64,000 nt of DNA from Chitinophagaceae bacterium (GCA_013140985.1 JABFRU010000005.1:1-64000), one strand, 5' to 3'. Positions 25,752-34,883 are shown, counted from the first letter of the stretch. Numbers and translations are program-made. Notes: generated by a model from the sequence alone, not told the origin.

Positions 25752-26329
25752 TAATCCATTTTTTCTTCTATCGCCTCACATATGCTGTTGAAAATCTCAT
25801 CTACGGTTCCCTCACCTCTCACTGCCTGGAATTTTCCTTTTTTCTTATAATGATCCGCCACCGGCGATGTTTCATTATCATATACAGCAAATCGTTGACG
25901 GATCACACCTTCATTGGTATCATCGCTACGGCCCGATGTTTTGCCCCTGTTCAATAATCTTTTCACCAGCTCATCCTCACTTACTTCCAATGCCAGCACC
26001 GAAGCAATATTTGTTTTTTTCCGCTCCATCAGCTTATCTAATGCCGATGCTTGCGCCACGGTACGGGGAAATCCATCAAATAAAAAGCCTTTGGAATCCT
26101 TATGTTTATCAAAATAGGAGTCCACCATACCGATCACAATGGCATCGGGTACCAGTTGACCTTTATCAATATATCCTTTGGCTTCCAGCCCAAGTGGGGT
26201 TTTTTGGGCAATTTCTTCCCGCAATAAATGACCTGTAGAAAGGTGGATCAGCCCATACTTTGCCACCAGCCTGTCTGACTGTGTTCCTTTTCCGCTACCG
26301 GGTGGCCCAAAAAGTATCAAATTAAACAT
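25751..26329 (-). CDS. adk: Adenylate kinase
   Basis: A 192-residue short-LID adenylate kinase that interconverts ATP, ADP and AMP. The P-loop is GPPGSGKGTQ, followed by AMP-binding LSTGHLLREE and GFPRTVAQA, then the short LID region RLLNRGKTSGRSDDTNEGVIRQR without zinc cysteines. Two starts are possible, ATG at 26341 (adds MKLF) and ATG at 26329 (MFNLILFGPP); the second matches the usual start immediately before the P-loop strand. A TATATTTG promoter element lies at 26356-26363. Confidence 0.94.
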   Translation of the reverse strand: MFNLILFGPPGSGKGTQSDRLVAKYGLIHLSTGHLLREEIAQKTPLGLEAKGYIDKGQLVPDAIVIGMVDSYFDKHKDSKGFLFDGFPRTVAQASALDKLMERKKTNIASVLALEVSEDELVKRLLNRGKTSGRSDDTNEGVIRQRFAVYDNETSPVADHYKKKGKFQAVRGEGTVDEIFNSICEAIEEKMD

Positions 26330-26355
26330 AAACAGTTTCATATTCCGTAAGTTGA

Positions 26356-26363
26356 CAAATATA
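26356..26363 (-). promoter_or_regulatory. -7 promoter element TATATTTG upstream of adk
   Basis: It matches TAnnTTTG on the minus strand, 14 bp before the upstream ATG and 26 bp before the preferred ATG of adk. Confidence 0.45.
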
Positions 26364-26481
26364 ATGTACGGAGGTTAAATTATTCAGAACTTCTCAAAGT
26401 TTTGAAATGACCCTTTGAGATACAAAATGTTAAGAAAACCGGCTATCGTCTCCGGGAGAAACCACTCAACTAATAGCATCG

Positions 26482-26489
26482 TAAATTTG
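26482..26489 (+). promoter_or_regulatory. -7 promoter element TAAATTTG upstream of msrB
   Basis: It matches TAnnTTTG, 12 bp before the ATG at 26502, and lies inside the longer ORF that starts at 26415, so it supports the later start. Confidence 0.4.
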
Positions 26490-26501
26490 TTTAGTAGTAA
26501 A

Positions 26502-27077
26502 ATGAGGGTGTTTGACACATATATCCTGTTCGCTGTAATAATTACAGCCTTTGTGCATTGCAGTCCTTCTGAAAATAATTCAATAAATAAAAACAGAAAT
26601 GATATGAATGAGAAAAAGAATCCTGTTTACTCAAACACCGATACGTCTGCTGTAAAAATGAGTGAAGAGGAGTGGAAAAAGATCCTCCCGCAGGATGTTT
26701 ATTATATAGCAAGAATGAAAGGAACGGAAAGGCCCTGGACAAGTAAGTTTGAAACTCTAAAAGATAAAGGCACTTACTATTGTGCCGCCTGCGGCAATGC
26801 TTTGTTCCAAAGCGACACGAAATTTGAAAGCGGCTGTGGCTGGCCCAGTTTTTATGAGCCGATCAGCAAAACCAGTGTTATTTATACCCCCGACAATACA
26901 CATGGCATGAAGCGAACCGAAGTGCAATGTGGTCGCTGTGAGGCTCATCTCGGGCATGTATTTGATGATGGTCCCCCGCCTACCGGCCTTCGCTATTGCA
27001 TTAACGGAGTGGTACTTGACTTTGAAAAGGCAAAAGAAATAGAAAAGAAATTTAATGAGAAGCCGAAGGAAAACTGA
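26502..27077 (+). CDS. msrB: Peptide-methionine (R)-S-oxide reductase MsrB (lipoprotein form)
   Basis: A 191-residue methionine-R-sulfoxide reductase that repairs oxidised proteins. Zinc is held by two CxxC pairs (CAACG and CGRCEAHLGHVF). The catalytic cysteine is in RYCINGVVLDF near the end, and the substrate-binding FESGCGWPSF is present. The chosen ATG gives a signal peptide with a lipobox (AFVHC), so the enzyme acts in the envelope. The longer frame (TTG 26415 or ATG 26427) would put a promoter element inside the gene. No msrA is adjacent. Confidence 0.92.
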   Translation: MRVFDTYILFAVIITAFVHCSPSENNSINKNRNDMNEKKNPVYSNTDTSAVKMSEEEWKKILPQDVYYIARMKGTERPWTSKFETLKDKGTYYCAACGNALFQSDTKFESGCGWPSFYEPISKTSVIYTPDNTHGMKRTEVQCGRCEAHLGHVFDDGPPPTGLRYCINGVVLDFEKAKEIEKKFNEKPKEN

Positions 27078-27176
27078 ACCCTTTTGTTTCTCCAAACTCT
27101 CTTTCATGTAAAAGTGGGTTTTTTATTTTTCCAAGCAACGGCATATGGATAAATTTACGTTCCCAAAAAAAACGGT

Positions 27177-30011
27177 ATGCAAGTGGTAAAAAAGCTCTGG
27201 ATGTTCCTGGTCGGTTTGACAGTGTTCGCCCCGGCAGCATGGTCGCAGATTGATATGATGCAGCCTATGCCGGTGGATCCGAAAGTAAAGATTGGCAAAC
27301 TCCCTAACGGACTTACTTATTATATCCGTCATAATAGTTTGCCAGAAAAAAGAGTAGAACTCCGGCTTGTTGTAAATGCCGGCTCGGTGCTGGAAGATGA
27401 TGACCAGTTAGGCCTTGCTCATTTTATGGAGCATATGAATTTCAACGGCACCAAACATTTTCCCAAAAATGAATTAGTAAGTTACCTGCAGAGCATCGGT
27501 GTGCAATTTGGCGCCGACCTGAATGCATATACCGGTTTTGATGAAACGGTGTATATACTTCCCGTACCAACAGATAAACCGGGCCTGGTAGATAAAGGAT
27601 TGCAGATATTAAAAGACTGGGCACATGAAGCATCACTTGATTCTATTGAAATAGAAAAAGAAAGAGGTGTAGTAATTGAAGAATGGAGACTGAGCCGCGG
27701 CGCTGATGAAAGAATGATGAAACAAACATTGCCGGTGCAGTACCAGGGTTCAAGATATGCAGACCGCTTACCAATTGGCACCAAATTCAGCCTGGATAAT
27801 TTTTCTCATGCTGCATTGAAACGATTTTATAAAGACTGGTACCGTCCCGATATGCAGGCTATCATAGTTGTTGGTGATATTGATGTAAACGATATGGAGC
27901 AGAAGATAAAAGAAACGTTCAGCAGCATTCCGCCGGCTACTTCTCCAAGACAAAGAGAAATGTTTTTGGTACCTGATCATGCCGAAACATTATCGGTAGT
28001 AGCAAAGGACAAAGAGACGGCTTTTCCTGCTGTTGAGATCATGTATAAGAAAGATCCCCTGCCTGAAACAAGCATTGGTGATTATATGCGATATATGAAC
28101 CGTATGCTTTTTACCGGCATGCTGAATAATCGTTTCCGGGAGTTGACACTCAAACCTAATCCTCCTTTTGTTTCTGCAGGTTCTTATTATGGTAATAGTT
28201 ATGCGAGAAGCAAAGATGTCTATCAATTATATGCCAACAGCAGCGATACCGGTATGGCAAGGGCATTGAAAGTATTGTCAGAAGAAAATAGAAGGGTTTT
28301 GTTATATGGTTTTACACAAAGTGAACTGGGTCTCCAGAAAAAACAATTACAAAGCTTTTATGACCGCATTTTTAGTGAACGGGAAAAAGAAGAATCTTAT
28401 AAATATGTTGGCGAGTATGTAAATAATTTTTTGATCAATGAGCCTATCCCGGGTATTGAATGGGAATATGATTTTGTAAAACAGCATTTATCTTCTGTAA
28501 AACTGGAAGAAGTAAATAAACTGGCGGCGCAATGGATCACTAAAAATAATATGGTTGTTACATTGAATGCTCCTGACAAAGCCGGCATAAAAATTCCATC
28601 GGATGAAGAAGTAAAAAATGTGCTGGCTGCTGTAGAAACTGCTGCTATTGAACCCATCAAAGACAAAGTACTGGCTACAACGCTGATGGATGCAAGTAAG
28701 CTAAAACCAGGAAAGATCGCCAGCTCTAAAACAGATGAAGAATTACAAATCACAACGATCAAACTGTCTAACGGGGCTACTGTTATATTAAAACCTACCA
28801 CTTTTAAAAATGATGAGATAATATTCCGGTCCTTCAGTAAAGGAGGGCATTCTTTGGTGAAAGATGCAGACTATTATTCTGCTTCGAATGCTTCTGATAT
28901 CGTAGCACAAAGTGGTGTTGGCGATTTTTCTTCTATTGACCTGGGCAATATGCTGAAGGGGAAAAACACAAGACTCTCTCCCGACATCAGTTTATATAGT
29001 GAAGGATTGAATGGCAGCACCGCACCTAAAGAAATAGAAACACTATTGCAACTGGTGCATTTATATTTTACAAAGCCCCGCAAAGACAAAGACGCATTTG
29101 AATCTTATAAAACAAAAGAAAAGCAAATGTCGTCGAACCTGCTGGCAAACCCTATGTATTATTTTGCAGATGAGCTGGGAAAAATAATGACACAAAATCA
29201 TCCCCGTGCAGATAAAATTGCCAAGCCGGAAGATTTTGATAAGATCAATCTTGACCGCAGCATACAGATATACAAAGAACGATTTGCCAATGCCGGAGAT
29301 TTTACTTTTCTCTTTGTTGGTTCTTTTGATGAAGAAAAGATAAAGCCACTATTGGAAAAATACATCGGAAGCCTGCCCTCTGCTCCCGTAAAAGAAAATT
29401 TTAAAGATCTCGGAATCCGGCCACCGGCTACCAAAATTGATAAAGTGATCAGCAAAGGAGCTGAACCGCAAAGTATGGTGCTTCTTGCATTTTCAAATCC
29501 TGCCACTTACAATGAAAAAGATAATTACATATTGCAAAGCCTCGCAGAGGTTTTGAATATTAAACTGGTGGAAAAGCTAAGAGAAGAAAAAGGAGGTGTG
29601 TATGGCGTTAACGTTATGGGGCGTATAAGCAAGTATCCTTACTCCAGTTCTTCTTTCAGTATCATATTTCCCTGTGCGCCTGAAAATGCCGACACATTAA
29701 GCAAAGCTGCATTGGAAGAACTGAAAAAAATAATAAAAGACGGGGTAAGCCCTGAAGACCTTGAAAAAATAAAAGAACAACAAAAAAGAAAACTGGAAGT
29801 GGATATGAAACAAAACCAGTTTTGGATGAGCAGTCTTTATGATGCTTATTATCTCGGCAATAACCCATCCAATATTTTATCTAAACAAAAACAGTCAGAA
29901 GCGCTGACCTCGAAAATGATACAGGATGCTGCAAAAAAATATATCAATACCACCCGTTATATCAGGATAATGCTGCAACCAGGAGAAAAAACAAACCCCA
30001 AACCTTTTTAA
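27177..30011 (+). CDS. M16 family zinc protease (insulinase-like, PqqL-type)
   Basis: A 944-residue secreted metallopeptidase with two M16 repeats. The inverted zinc motif HxxEH is in LAHFMEHMNFNG (about residues 81-92), and a downstream glutamate ligand is in ERGVVIEEW. The second half (about 500-930) is the inactive partner half, with REEKGGVYGVNV as the family substrate-cage segment. A signal peptide ends near WSQ. The size matches periplasmic PqqL-like proteases of Gram-negatives, which degrade peptides. It is followed after 20 bp by an SRPBCC/GyrI-like gene. Confidence 0.93.
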   Translation: MQVVKKLWMFLVGLTVFAPAAWSQIDMMQPMPVDPKVKIGKLPNGLTYYIRHNSLPEKRVELRLVVNAGSVLEDDDQLGLAHFMEHMNFNGTKHFPKNELVSYLQSIGVQFGADLNAYTGFDETVYILPVPTDKPGLVDKGLQILKDWAHEASLDSIEIEKERGVVIEEWRLSRGADERMMKQTLPVQYQGSRYADRLPIGTKFSLDNFSHAALKRFYKDWYRPDMQAIIVVGDIDVNDMEQKIKETFSSIPPATSPRQREMFLVPDHAETLSVVAKDKETAFPAVEIMYKKDPLPETSIGDYMRYMNRMLFTGMLNNRFRELTLKPNPPFVSAGSYYGNSYARSKDVYQLYANSSDTGMARALKVLSEENRRVLLYGFTQSELGLQKKQLQSFYDRIFSEREKEESYKYVGEYVNNFLINEPIPGIEWEYDFVKQHLSSVKLEEVNKLAAQWITKNNMVVTLNAPDKAGIKIPSDEEVKNVLAAVETAAIEPIKDKVLATTLMDASKLKPGKIASSKTDEELQITTIKLSNGATVILKPTTFKNDEIIFRSFSKGGHSLVKDADYYSASNASDIVAQSGVGDFSSIDLGNMLKGKNTRLSPDISLYSEGLNGSTAPKEIETLLQLVHLYFTKPRKDKDAFESYKTKEKQMSSNLLANPMYYFADELGKIMTQNHPRADKIAKPEDFDKINLDRSIQIYKERFANAGDFTFLFVGSFDEEKIKPLLEKYIGSLPSAPVKENFKDLGIRPPATKIDKVISKGAEPQSMVLLAFSNPATYNEKDNYILQSLAEVLNIKLVEKLREEKGGVYGVNVMGRISKYPYSSSSFSIIFPCAPENADTLSKAALEELKKIIKDGVSPEDLEKIKEQQKRKLEVDMKQNQFWMSSLYDAYYLGNNPSNILSKQKQSEALTSKMIQDAAKKYINTTRYIRIMLQPGEKTNPKPF

Positions 30012-30031
30012 AATAACAGGGTTTACAGATC

Positions 30032-31054
30032 ATGAAAGTTCTCAGACAACTGTTCTTTTTTTTGATCGCTGTGATGGTTGTTACAGCCGGGCTATCCATG
30101 ATAATGCCTACCAGCCAGAAGCTTGAAAAATCCATTACTATTGATGCGCCTGCTGCTGTTATTTATAAAGAGCTGATCAAACTGGAGAATTTCAATAAGT
30201 ATTCCGTCTGGAGCCAACGTGATACTTCGGTCAAATATACAAGAACAGGAACCGACGGAACGGTTGGGGCTACTTCCTCATGGACCGGTGATCCTGCTAT
30301 ATCCGGCGAGGGTAAGATCGAGATCGTTTCATTGCAGGAAAATAAAACTGTATCGCATAAACTTAGTTTTCTCAAACCCAAAAAGGGGAATGCTGAATCT
30401 TTGTTTACTTTAAATGAAAACAACGGTGCTACTACTGTTAACTGGAATTTTAAACTCTCTACCCCACGCCCCTGGAATATTTTCAATTTGTTCTACAGTC
30501 TGGACAAGAACATGGGAAAAGATTTTGAAGAAGGATTATCGCTGCTTAAGAAAGCAATTGAAGCCACACAAGGCACAGCTTCTTCAACATTATATGAAGT
30601 GAATACCATGAATTTCCCTGCCACCACTTTTGCGATAGTAAGACAAAAAATAAAATGGTCATACCTGTCATCCTTCTTTGCCGAACATATTCCTATCGTT
30701 TACCAGGAAGCACAAAATGCAAATTCATCTCCCGGGACTGCATGCGGTCTTATTTATGAATGGGATGAAAAAACACAGCAGGCAGATATTGCCGCAGCTG
30801 TGCCTGTTGCCAGCGGAACAAAGATCAACAGCCCAATGGTTCAGTCAGTGAATATTTCAGCATCCAAAGCGGTGTTTGTGAATTATACCGGCGGATATGA
30901 TAAACTCACTGATGCCTATAGAAGTATTGATAAATATATTTCAGATAATAAACTGACGAAGAAGACCCCCTCTATCGAAGAATACGTTACTGGTCCTTCT
31001 AATGAAAAAGATACCAGTAAGTGGCTGACCAAAATTGTTTTTTTGGTCGAATGA
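30032..31054 (+). CDS. SRPBCC and GyrI-like effector-binding domain protein
   Basis: A 340-residue protein with one N-terminal hydrophobic helix (residues 5-25). Residues about 30-180 form an SRPBCC/polyketide-cyclase-like ligand pocket (SITIDAPAAVIYKELIKLE; FNKYSVWSQRD). Residues about 190-340 look like a GyrI/BacR-type effector-binding domain (PATTFAIVRQKIKWSYLSS; GLIYEWDEKTQQADIAAAV; KAVFVNYTGGYDKLTDAY). There is no DNA-binding domain, so it is unlikely to be a classical regulator. This combination recurs in Bacteroidota; its ligand is unknown. It is in the same direction as the M16 protease gene, 20 bp away. Confidence 0.82.
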   Translation: MKVLRQLFFFLIAVMVVTAGLSMIMPTSQKLEKSITIDAPAAVIYKELIKLENFNKYSVWSQRDTSVKYTRTGTDGTVGATSSWTGDPAISGEGKIEIVSLQENKTVSHKLSFLKPKKGNAESLFTLNENNGATTVNWNFKLSTPRPWNIFNLFYSLDKNMGKDFEEGLSLLKKAIEATQGTASSTLYEVNTMNFPATTFAIVRQKIKWSYLSSFFAEHIPIVYQEAQNANSSPGTACGLIYEWDEKTQQADIAAAVPVASGTKINSPMVQSVNISASKAVFVNYTGGYDKLTDAYRSIDKYISDNKLTKKTPSIEEYVTGPSNEKDTSKWLTKIVFLVE

Positions 31055-31096
31055 TCCATGCTTTTGTTTAAATTACTGCACTAAATCATCTTGCAC

Positions 31097-31876
31097 ATGA
31101 TGAAAATGAATGCAGGCGCCTGGATCGGCATCATCGGTGGCGTTATCGGGCTGATCGCAGGTGTGGGCGCCGTAGTAGCCACCGGCGGGCCATCCGGTAT
31201 TTATATCGGTCTTGGAATGCTTGTGGTTTTCGGTGGTATGTTCTATTTATTCTATCGCCTTTTCTTCAAGCCCATGATCAATACTTCCCGTTTGCAAAAG
31301 ACGGGCATATCAGGAACAGCAAGAATACTGGAAGTAAGAGATACAGGTATTACCATTAACAATAGCCCGCAGGTAAAACTGATAGTAGAAATAAAAAATA
31401 GTTTTGGCCAGCGTTACCAGGCCACGATGAGGGTGTTGGTTTCAAGGATCAATCCCGGCGCTTATCAGCCCGGTATGGAAATACCCGTAAAGATCGATCC
31501 GAAGAATGAACAAAATGTAGTATTGGACTATAGCGGTGCCCAACAAAGAGGTGCCGGCGTTGCTGCGCATCCCAATGAAGCAGCTATGAAAGCAGCATTG
31601 GAACAGGTGCAAAAAGAAAACGAGGCCATTCTTGTATCAGGCAGGGCAGCCAAAGCAATCATTACAAAAAATACTTTCCTGGGGGTAAATGTAAATGGAA
31701 ATAACCCTTATGTGGAATTAGAGCTACAGGTATTGCCTGAGAATTCCCCTGCCTTTAGCGGTAAGGCGAAAGGCGTTATTGCTGAGGCTTCTATTCCCAA
31801 ATATCAGCCGGGCTGTACGGTGTTTGTGAAATATGATCTGTATGATAACAGTAAAGTAGTAGTAGATCATTCCTGA
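31097..31876 (+). CDS. Membrane protein with duplicated beta domain
   Basis: A 259-residue protein with two N-terminal transmembrane helices (about 9-30 and 35-60), then two related beta domains, roughly 75-145 (GISGTARILEVRDTGITINN … VPVKIDPKN) and 180-255 (GRAAKAIITKNTFLGVNVNG … VFVKYDLYD). Each has a 'poly-beta plus VxVKYD' finish, pointing to an internal duplication. No catalytic motif is visible and I do not recognise a named family. The ORF begins at TTG 31091, but ATG 31097 gives the natural start. Confidence 0.75.
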   Translation: MMKMNAGAWIGIIGGVIGLIAGVGAVVATGGPSGIYIGLGMLVVFGGMFYLFYRLFFKPMINTSRLQKTGISGTARILEVRDTGITINNSPQVKLIVEIKNSFGQRYQATMRVLVSRINPGAYQPGMEIPVKIDPKNEQNVVLDYSGAQQRGAGVAAHPNEAAMKAALEQVQKENEAILVSGRAAKAIITKNTFLGVNVNGNNPYVELELQVLPENSPAFSGKAKGVIAEASIPKYQPGCTVFVKYDLYDNSKVVVDHS

Positions 31877-31900
31877 TATAGTTTTCATCAAACTCATTTC

Positions 31901-31908
31901 CTTACATT
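31901..31908 (+). promoter_or_regulatory. -7 promoter element TACATTTG with long structured leader
   Basis: It matches TAnnTTTG. Transcription from here would give a 5' UTR of about 110 nt before the aminotransferase ATG. The leader contains a perfect 11-bp inverted repeat (31940-31950 and 31975-31985). Confidence 0.45.
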
Positions 31909-31939
31909 TGCCGCAAAGGATAGGGTTATAAAATGAGCT

Positions 31940-31985
31940 ATAAAATTTTCAAGCTATCTTTTTAGCCCGGTGACGAAAATTTTAT
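31940..31985 (+). promoter_or_regulatory. Inverted repeat in the aminotransferase leader
   Basis: ATAAAATTTTC (31940-31950) and GAAAATTTTAT (31975-31985) can pair around a 24-nt loop; a further ATGGTGAATTCCAT imperfect palindrome follows. It does not match a riboswitch class I know. It may be a leader structure or an operator. Confidence 0.35.
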
Positions 31986-32026
31986 GGTGAATTCCATGTG
32001 GCCAATTTTCAAAATAATGATCGCAC

Positions 32027-33283
32027 ATGAAACTGTCGCATTTATCCGAAACATTAATAGGATCTGAGATCGTAAAACTGGGTGGTGAAATAAGAGAAAA
32101 GATCCGCCAGGGTGAACGCATTTATAATTTTACGGTCGGCGATTTTGATCCTTCTATTTTTCCTATCCCAAAAGAACTGGAAGATGCGATCGTAGAAGCT
32201 TACCGCAAACATTTCACCAACTATCCGGCAGCCGAAGGAAATCTTGACCTGAGAGAAGCGCTTCATTCTTTTATGAAAGATGAAGAAGGATTGGATTATG
32301 GTACCGGTGAAATATTAGTGGCATCAGGCGGACGTCCGTTGATCTATGCAGTATTCAGGGCGGTATGCGATAAAGGCGATAAGATCATCTATGCTGTTCC
32401 TTCCTGGAATAATAATCATTATACACATTTTGTCGGCGGCGATCATATTGTTCTTGAAGCACATGCGGAAAATAATTTTATGCCTACGGCGGATGATATT
32501 CGTCCGCATATACAACAAGCAGCGCTGATCTCACTTTGCTCTCCGCAAAATCCTACCGGCACTACTTTTAAAAAAGAAGAACTGGAAGCTATCTGCGATC
32601 TCGTTATCGAAGAGAATAAGAGAAGAGGCGATGGGGAAAAGAAATTATATGTGATGTATGACCAGATGTACTGGCATCTCACCTATGGCGACATCCAGCA
32701 TTATAACCCTGTTTCATTGCGACCGGAAATGAGGAACTACACTATTTACATTGATGCCATCAGTAAAGTGTTTGCAGCCACAGGGGTAAGAGTTGGCTGG
32801 GGTATGGGGCCTGCTGCTGTTATCAATAAAATGAAAGCTATTCTTACGCATATCGGTGCCTGGGCGCCGATGGCGGAACAAAAAGCGGTGGCACATTATC
32901 TCAGTCACCGTACGGCAATAAAAAAATTCCTCGATCATTTCAAAGCAGAAATAGAAGAAAGACTGCGCCGTATCTATGATGGTTTTACTCAATTAAAAAA
33001 TGAAGGTTTGCCTGTTGATGCCATTGCACCGGAAGCTGCTATTTATCTTACCATAAAAATTGACCTTGTTGGCAAAACAACTCCTGAAGGGAAAAAACTG
33101 GAAACACAAGGCGATGTTACCGCTTATGTGTTGAATGCCGCAGGCCTTGCTGTTGTTCCCTTTTATGCATTTGGTGCTGAAAAAAGTTCGCCCTGGTATA
33201 GATTAAGTGTTGGTACCTGCAAAAAAGAAGAGATCGCCGATATGTTTGCAAAGCTGGGAGAAGCGCTGAAGAAACTTTCCTGA
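32027..33283 (+). CDS. PLP-dependent class I/II aminotransferase
   Basis: A 418-residue fold-type I aminotransferase of the aspartate-aminotransferase family. The PLP lysine is in YIDAISKVFAATGVRVGW (about 245), with the preceding LISLCSPQNPTGTTF (about 170-184) carrying the Asn that binds the cofactor, and the Tyr of YVMYDQMYWHL. The C-terminal YRLSVGTC holds the arginine that binds the substrate carboxylate. The exact amino-acid pair cannot be told. It stands alone, with no operon partner. The leader is about 110 nt and structured. Confidence 0.9.
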   Translation: MKLSHLSETLIGSEIVKLGGEIREKIRQGERIYNFTVGDFDPSIFPIPKELEDAIVEAYRKHFTNYPAAEGNLDLREALHSFMKDEEGLDYGTGEILVASGGRPLIYAVFRAVCDKGDKIIYAVPSWNNNHYTHFVGGDHIVLEAHAENNFMPTADDIRPHIQQAALISLCSPQNPTGTTFKKEELEAICDLVIEENKRRGDGEKKLYVMYDQMYWHLTYGDIQHYNPVSLRPEMRNYTIYIDAISKVFAATGVRVGWGMGPAAVINKMKAILTHIGAWAPMAEQKAVAHYLSHRTAIKKFLDHFKAEIEERLRRIYDGFTQLKNEGLPVDAIAPEAAIYLTIKIDLVGKTTPEGKKLETQGDVTAYVLNAAGLAVVPFYAFGAEKSSPWYRLSVGTCKKEEIADMFAKLGEALKKLS

Positions 33284-33290
33284 TATCGAT

Positions 33291-33521
33291 CTAGTTTTTG
33301 TTGATAAAGAACCTGAAGGGCCTTACATCTTTCCGGTATAACTCGTTTATTATTTTATTGGCTTTTGAAGTAATGCGATTACGATCAAGTAATTCATGCG
33401 CAAGACAAAATTGTTCGGTTGATCCGGTATCGGATACAATTTGATAAAGACGTTCTTCTTCCTGTTCAATATTAAATGCTTGTTGAAAAAACACCACCAG
33501 GCTATGACTGTGGCTTTGCAT
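33291..33521 (-). CDS. Small hypothetical protein
   Basis: A 76-residue open frame starting at the ATG of MQSHSHSLVVFFQQAFNIEQ. It is 10 bp downstream of a small lipoprotein gene on the same strand and could be its operon partner. The sequence is acidic and helical (EQEEERLYQIVSD) with a basic end; no family is recognised. The same frame extends upstream to an ATG at 33590, but that part overlaps the lipoprotein gene in another frame. Its reality is uncertain. Confidence 0.45.
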   Translation of the reverse strand: MQSHSHSLVVFFQQAFNIEQEEERLYQIVSDTGSTEQFCLAHELLDRNRITSKANKIINELYRKDVRPFRFFINKN

Positions 33522-33531
33522 TGCGAAAGAT

Positions 33532-33672
33532 TTAATATCCCGACATTCCTTTGGTGGCCGGACAGCCGCAACCTTTTCCGCCCTTGCCATTGCCGGAGTA
33601 ATAATTCTTGTTGCAGGCGGCTAATAAGACCACCACTAAAAGGGCAAAGAATATTGTACTTAGCTTCTTCAT
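33532..33672 (-). CDS. 46-residue lipoprotein
   Basis: A short gene translated by hand from ATG at 33672 to TAA at 33532. The product starts with MKKLSTIFFALLVVVLLAAC, a basic tip, hydrophobic core and perfect lipobox with the lipid-modified cysteine at residue 20. The mature peptide of only 27 residues is glycine- and cysteine-rich (NYYSGNGKGGKGCGCPATKG) and ends MSGY. Such tiny lipoproteins with a CGCP motif seem to recur in Chitinophagaceae-like genomes; the role is unknown. Confidence 0.72.
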   Translation of the reverse strand: MKKLSTIFFALLVVVLLAACNKNYYSGNGKGGKGCGCPATKGMSGY

Positions 33673-33758
33673 AAATTACCGGTTGATAGGAAGTTCTAAA
33701 TTAAAACTATTTTACAAACAAATTAGTATCTGGCTTGCTCAAACAGGCAAAAATTAAC

Positions 33759-34883
33759 ATGGATCAGCCTTTAAAAGAAAAAAAAAAGGGGAAACCCCGC
33801 ATCCTGGTGGCCCCGCTCGACTGGGGGCTGGGTCATGCTACCCGCTGTATTCCCATAATTAAAGAGCTTCTTTTACAGGGCTGTGAAGTATGGCTGGCGG
33901 GCGAAGGACGGCAAAAAGAATTATTGAAAACAGAATTCCCGGAACTCCCATTCCTCGATCTGCCCGGTTACCGGATCGTGTATGCCAAAACAAAAAAAGG
34001 GTTGCTCTGGAAAATGATACAGCAGGGGCCTCAACTGCGGAGGGCAATTTTGTATGAACACCAATGGCTGAAAAGAATGGTAAAGGAAAATCATTTTGAT
34101 GCTGTCATCAGCGACAACAGGTATGGTTTGTATCACTCAGACATTCCCTGCATTTTTATCACTCATCAACTTCTCATAAAAAGCTCTGCCGGTAAATGGA
34201 CCGAAAAGGTCTTGCAGAAAAGAAATTTCAAATACATCAACCGCTTCACAGAATGTTGGGTACCTGACCTGGAAGGAGAGAATAATTTAGCCGGCGATTT
34301 ATCACATCCGCCAAAAAAGCCAAACATACCTGTGCGGTATATCAGTTTACTTTCAAGATTTACTTCTTACTCCCCTTCAGGGGATGGGGGCAAAGATCAT
34401 TTGCTCATCATTCTTTCCGGACCAGAACCGCAAAGAACGATCCTTGAAAATAAGATCATTAAAGATATCAGTCATTACAATGGAACAGCCGTTATTGTAA
34501 GAGGTCTGCCCGGTTCAGCATCGCTTATTCCTTCTACGAACATGTTGCTTTTTTATAATCACCTTCCTGCAAAGGAATTAAATGATGAGATGATGCGGGC
34601 AGAATATATAATCAGCCGCAGTGGTTATAGCACCGTAATGGATGTAATGACACTGCAAAAGAAAAGCATTCTTATTCCTACTCCGGGACAAACTGAGCAG
34701 GAATACCTGGGAGAATATTTGATGAAAAAGAGAATGGCAATTACAGCTTCGCAAAAAGATTTTTCGCTAACCGGTGTTTTATCAAAAGCCGGAAGCTTTA
34801 CTTATATCTTTCCATCATTCCCCGATCAGCAACTCATGAAGCTGTCCATTGACGAACTCCTCAGAATAGTACAACACAAGTGA
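33759..34883 (+). CDS. Glycosyltransferase, GT-B fold (MurG-like)
   Basis: A 374-residue GT28/MurG-like protein. The start RILVAPLDWGLGHATRCIPI carries the glycine-rich N-terminal loop typical of GT-B enzymes. ISDNRYGLY and the C-terminal MMRAEYIISRSGYSTVMDVM with PTPGQTEQEYLGEYL match the UDP-sugar pocket of the MurG/UGT superfamily. The donor and acceptor are unknown. About residue 204-211 (SPSGDGGK) is encoded by a CCCCTTCAGGGG palindrome, probably an in-frame insertion in a loop. The ORF starts at TTG 33735; ATG 33759 is preferred. Confidence 0.86.
   Translation: MDQPLKEKKKGKPRILVAPLDWGLGHATRCIPIIKELLLQGCEVWLAGEGRQKELLKTEFPELPFLDLPGYRIVYAKTKKGLLWKMIQQGPQLRRAILYEHQWLKRMVKENHFDAVISDNRYGLYHSDIPCIFITHQLLIKSSAGKWTEKVLQKRNFKYINRFTECWVPDLEGENNLAGDLSHPPKKPNIPVRYISLLSRFTSYSPSGDGGKDHLLIILSGPEPQRTILENKIIKDISHYNGTAVIVRGLPGSASLIPSTNMLLFYNHLPAKELNDEMMRAEYIISRSGYSTVMDVMTLQKKSILIPTPGQTEQEYLGEYLMKKRMAITASQKDFSLTGVLSKAGSFTYIFPSFPDQQLMKLSIDELLRIVQHK
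34372..34390. repeat. CCCCTTCAGGGG palindrome inside the glycosyltransferase gene
   Basis: A 12-bp hairpin followed by atggggg, encoding the SPSGDGG loop in frame. It is of the same GC-rich class as in cysS and rlmD. Confidence 0.5.

Noticed and set aside
33350-33571. 73-codon minus-strand frame near the small lipoprotein
   Set aside because: It is out of frame with both the lipoprotein and the more protein-like frame at 33291-33521.
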